A stretch of DNA of 64,000 bases from Hungatella sp. GTDB taxonomy: Bacteria; Bacillota; Clostridia; Lachnospirales; Lachnospiraceae. Of the stretch, positions 61,658 to 64,000 are shown piece by piece (within the stretch, counting starts at the first letter, position 1; each line of letters starts with the position of its first letter). The translations under genes and the position numbers were made by a program. The notes under the pieces are model-generated. The model had not been told where the DNA came from, made no database searches, and saw only the letters and a list, made by a program, of their open reading frames with translations. The DNA lies in the NCBI GenBank assembly GCA_009712635.1, contig WASS01000015.1, positions 434,001 through 498,000 on the forward strand. The letters run 5' to 3'.

Positions 61658-62205
61658 ATAATCTCCCCCTCTCCCTGATACCTGCCGAAAAAGGCAGAAA
61701 AGTCTTCTGCCTTTCCTGCCCTTTGAAAGGCTTCTGTTTCCATTATTTCATCTGCCAAGTCCACGCACAGCTGACGTACAGCCGCATAGTAATATTCCAC
61801 ACAAACTCTGCGGACCGCGTCCTCCTCATATCTCCAGATCCTGGGATACTTTTTCCTTAAATCTACCATTACTGATTTCATATCATCCTCAAAGCATTCA
61901 AAAAAGCCGGATGGACGCCAGTACAATTCCACTGGATCCGGATCAAAGTAAAATTCGCTATTGTATAAAGACAGCAAAAACTCATAGCTTCCTGTTTGCA
62001 GACTGGTATTGAGATAACAGATCCCAAGCCAGGACCACTTTTTCCCTTTCTTTGCCGCCTCTTCTAATAGCTGAACGAAAGGCTCCAAAGCCTGCTTCCT
62101 CCACTCTTTTTTCTGGTAATCAAGTTCCAGCCTGCGGCACTTTAATGCAAATATCTTATCTTCCGCATTTTGGGCGGCTTTTTCCAGTTCCTTTATCCGG
62201 CTCAT
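61636..62205 (-). CDS. Unknown helical protein of the VgrG-RHS cluster
   Basis: A 189-residue protein. The first 50 residues form a charged helix with coiled-coil character (SRIKELEKAAQNAEDKIFA). The middle holds aromatic-rich stretches (GKKWSWLGICYLNTS, FDPDPVELYWRPSGFF). No known family is recognised. The ATG at 62205 lies 6-7 bases after AGGAGG; a GTG just before it is also possible. It starts 15 bases after the vgrG stop and overlaps the next gene by 22 bases. It probably acts as a loading factor or structural helper of the VgrG-RHS complex, judged only from its position. Confidence 0.6.
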   Translation of the reverse strand: MSRIKELEKAAQNAEDKIFALKCRRLELDYQKKEWRKQALEPFVQLLEEAAKKGKKWSWLGICYLNTSLQTGSYEFLLSLYNSEFYFDPDPVELYWRPSGFFECFEDDMKSVMVDLRKKYPRIWRYEEDAVRRVCVEYYYAAVRQLCVDLADEIMETEAFQRAGKAEDFSAFFGRYQGEGEIIWRTRET

Positions 62206-62220
62206 CACATTTCCTCCTAT

Positions 62221-63621
62221 TTACTGTACTTTCAGTTCTCCTCCAGTAAAAGAGATGCCCTGTTCTATATTGATGCTGGTCGTCTTCTGTTTTATATTGA
62301 CGGAATCTGTTCCTGCTGCAATGAGAGAGCCAGTTTCACTGGAAATAGTAAGGTCGTCTTTTGCCTTTAACACAATATCATTCTGGCTGACGATATGAAC
62401 TCCTTTGGCATCACTTAGTTCTATTTTGGTTCCCTGGTTATTGGTAATTACAATGGAATCCGGCGTAAAACGAATCTCCTTCTGGTATTTATTCTTGATG
62501 ATTTTGTGGTCTGGATTTTTACGATCAGAACTTTGTGTATCAAGATGAACCGAACTTATCACATATGCTTCTTCTTCCTTTTGTTCCGGTATATGGAGCC
62601 GGACAGCATCCCCCACCTCCGGCATACAGTACCAGCCGGTTCCGTCAGGGGTGGAATAAACGGTAGAGTATGGATACCACAGATTGATTTTCTGATCCTG
62701 ATTCTCATCCTTACTTATCTTCACCATTACCTTATCTTCTTTTACCTTTAGAACTTCTGCTGGGAAAGAGCAGCCCGCACGGTCTTTCTCCCGGTATTCC
62801 GGAAAATCCATACCGGATCTGGATTTTAAGTGACATGTATGCTGCATTTCACCTCTTTCATACCTGCTTTCTATTTTCCAGATAAAGAGCTGCGTTCCGT
62901 CTATTGAAATCTTGTCACCAATCTGGTAATCCTCCCGGCTTTGTATCACATATTCCATACAGGAGGCTTCCCGCATTTGCGTTAATCCCTGACTCCGTTT
63001 CTTTTGATAATCCATCAGATTTTTTTTCACGGCGTATTTGGTAAACTTTGAAAGTTCATAACTTTCTCCTTTTGGCAAATCATAAAAATACTTGACCCCG
63101 TTTATTCTGGTACTCGGGACAAGGAAGCTGTGAAACCCTGCTGCCATCCTCTTTAAAAATTTCCAGTCTGTCTCCCTGTGCTGCAGCACCAGTTTTCCGG
63201 TCATATCCGTCAGGGGACGATTCTTTATAATTCCCGAATTCTCATAGCTTCCAGTAATTTGTCCAAAAATTGCTTCATATGTAGCTGTACCATCCTGAAA
63301 GGTTCTGAAGTGCGATTTCAGATCCATAAAATAGGTACCCGTTGTAAGCTCTAATGTCATCTTTTTCTGATCATTTACCTGTTCCACGGAAAAGCCGGTA
63401 ACTACTCCCCAGAAAAGTGTCTGTACGTCACCATCTTCCCCCACTTCTTCGATCTTCTCCCATACATCACCAGTCAGCTGCTTTAAATAGATACCTTCAT
63501 CCTCATCTGCAATATACCCGCTTACCACTGCTGTTCCATGCTCATTAATCTGCCTGTTTACCATAAGATCTCTGACCTCAATAAACTGAATCGGTCCTGT
63601 TTTTAAATTATATTCTTTCAC
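62221..63621 (-). CDS. vgrG: VgrG-like spike protein
   Basis: A 466-residue protein with the layout of VgrG and phage tail spikes. The gp27/late-control D-like region covers about 10-270 (LTDMTGKLVLQHRETDWKFL is the typical RES-DWxFL stretch). A gp5-like OB fold covers about 280-370 (RVKVSL-type VMVKISKDE, WYCMPEVGDAVRLH and AYVISSVH). A beta-helix tail with repeated G-x-x-I patterns ends the protein. The GTG start at 63621 follows AGGAGGA and overlaps the stop region of the preceding gene by 14 bases. It is expected to form a trimeric spike that carries the DUF4280-RHS protein. No sheath, tube or baseplate genes are seen within the window; they may lie to the right. Confidence 0.85.
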   Translation of the reverse strand: MKEYNLKTGPIQFIEVRDLMVNRQINEHGTAVVSGYIADEDEGIYLKQLTGDVWEKIEEVGEDGDVQTLFWGVVTGFSVEQVNDQKKMTLELTTGTYFMDLKSHFRTFQDGTATYEAIFGQITGSYENSGIIKNRPLTDMTGKLVLQHRETDWKFLKRMAAGFHSFLVPSTRINGVKYFYDLPKGESYELSKFTKYAVKKNLMDYQKKRSQGLTQMREASCMEYVIQSREDYQIGDKISIDGTQLFIWKIESRYERGEMQHTCHLKSRSGMDFPEYREKDRAGCSFPAEVLKVKEDKVMVKISKDENQDQKINLWYPYSTVYSTPDGTGWYCMPEVGDAVRLHIPEQKEEEAYVISSVHLDTQSSDRKNPDHKIIKNKYQKEIRFTPDSIVITNNQGTKIELSDAKGVHIVSQNDIVLKAKDDLTISSETGSLIAAGTDSVNIKQKTTSINIEQGISFTGGELKVQ

Positions 63622-64000
63622 ATTCTTCCTCCTCTGTCTGTATTGTTTCAAGCATACGAAGAATCACCGGTCTCCATTTATCGTAATCCTTAAATATGCA
63701 GTAAAAGGTTCCAACCATCATTTTTCTGTCAGAAAGGATCAGAAACATCATGTTATAAACCCGTTCATCGGAAGCAAAACTTTTGTAATCAAACCACACC
63801 ATAGGAACATTGCCGGAGATATTACCCTGATCATAGAAAACGTTTTTTTCATCTGCCCGTTTTAAAATCTGTATCATTTTTTCCCTCTCATGGTACAGAT
63901 CAAGAACGTAAGTCTTCTTTTCCAAAATTGCCGTCTGGAAGGTCAGTCCTGAATGGGCAGAGGGATTGATTAATACCAGCTCCGGGCGGTTTTTTGAAAA
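63608..64000 (-). CDS. DcrB-like protein, partial (N-terminus beyond the window)
   Basis: The frame is open to the right edge of the window, so this is the C-terminal 130 residues of a longer protein. The visible part contains ELVLINPSAHSGLTFQTA, FDYKSFASDERVYNMMF and GTFYCIFKDYDKWRPVIL, a beta-strand pattern like DcrB/DUF1795 proteins, which include chaperones (EagR) that load RHS toxins. A reading starting at the TTG at 63925 would be an artefact, because the conserved-looking sequence continues upstream without a stop. It overlaps vgrG by 14 bases, so the two are translated together. Confidence 0.65.
   Translation of the reverse strand, partial: FSKNRPELVLINPSAHSGLTFQTAILEKKTYVLDLYHEREKMIQILKRADEKNVFYDQGNISGNVPMVWFDYKSFASDERVYNMMFLILSDRKMMVGTFYCIFKDYDKWRPVILRMLETIQTEEEECERI

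Noticed and set aside
62221-64000. Prophage tail module
   Set aside because: The spike protein is followed by a DUF4280-RHS toxin and immunity-like gene rather than phage structural or lysis genes; no integrase or attachment site is seen, though the region right of the window is unseen.

Overview
The window looks like the chromosome of an anaerobic Gram-positive clostridium, most like the Lachnospiraceae (Lacrimispora, Enterocloster or Hungatella type). The signs are strong AGGAGG-type ribosome binding sites throughout, a T-box leader on tyrS, a perfect CcpA-type cre site, a Gram-positive lipoprotein signal, Bacillus Lpl/Yes-type pectin genes and a complete citrate lyase cluster. No rRNA, tRNA, CRISPR array, insertion sequence or integrase was found.

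Layout. 0.1-0.8 kb: mntP (manganese export). 0.8-15.1 kb: a rhamnogalacturonan-I utilisation locus on the minus strand, with a YesU-like protein, a membrane-bound YesS-like AraC regulator, an LplBCA ABC importer, a YetA/PL26-like lyase, a fused PL11 lyase-CE12 esterase, a GH105 hydrolase and a NodB-like deacetylase. None of the polysaccharide enzymes here carries a signal peptide, so breakdown appears to happen in the cytoplasm after oligosaccharide import. 15.3-21.1 kb: an HD-GYP protein, tyrS with its T-box, aroD and a secreted flavoprotein reductase with a C-terminal FMN-binding domain. 21.2-29.3 kb: a seven-gene sugar operon (HAD, NagZ-like GH3, GPH symporter, two Gfo/Idh oxidoreductases, two TIM-barrel isomerases), divergent from an AraC regulator whose promoter region carries two direct repeats. 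30.8-36.7 kb: a GGDEF protein, a secreted GH28 with choline-binding-type repeats under a cre site, and a beta-carbonic anhydrase.

36.7-53.7 kb: a citrate fermentation island. It has a CitMHS transporter, a hybrid histidine kinase with a divergent OmpR-type regulator, and citDEFGC. In front of citD sit three genes that look like a soluble NAD(P)H-dependent reductase: a NuoG-GltD chimera, a NuoF-like protein that has lost its FMN/NADH motif, and a flavoprotein related to fumarate reductases but lacking their catalytic residues. The promoter of this operon has a 19-bp spacer holding a perfect dyad, and a MerR-family gene is divergent from it. citX lies on the far side of that regulator, overlapping a MATE exporter gene. 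This citrate/reductase unit is the best candidate for an undescribed pathway.

53.7-64.0 kb: a beta-flower protein, aroF, and then a VgrG/DUF4280-RHS toxin delivery cluster running off the right edge. Its order of transcription is a DcrB-like protein (cut by the window), VgrG, two unknown proteins, an RHS protein with a PD-(D/E)XK-like nuclease tip, and a putative immunity protein. The nuclease tip is interrupted by a one-base frameshift. Contractile-type spike parts in a Gram-positive gut anaerobe are the second notable system.
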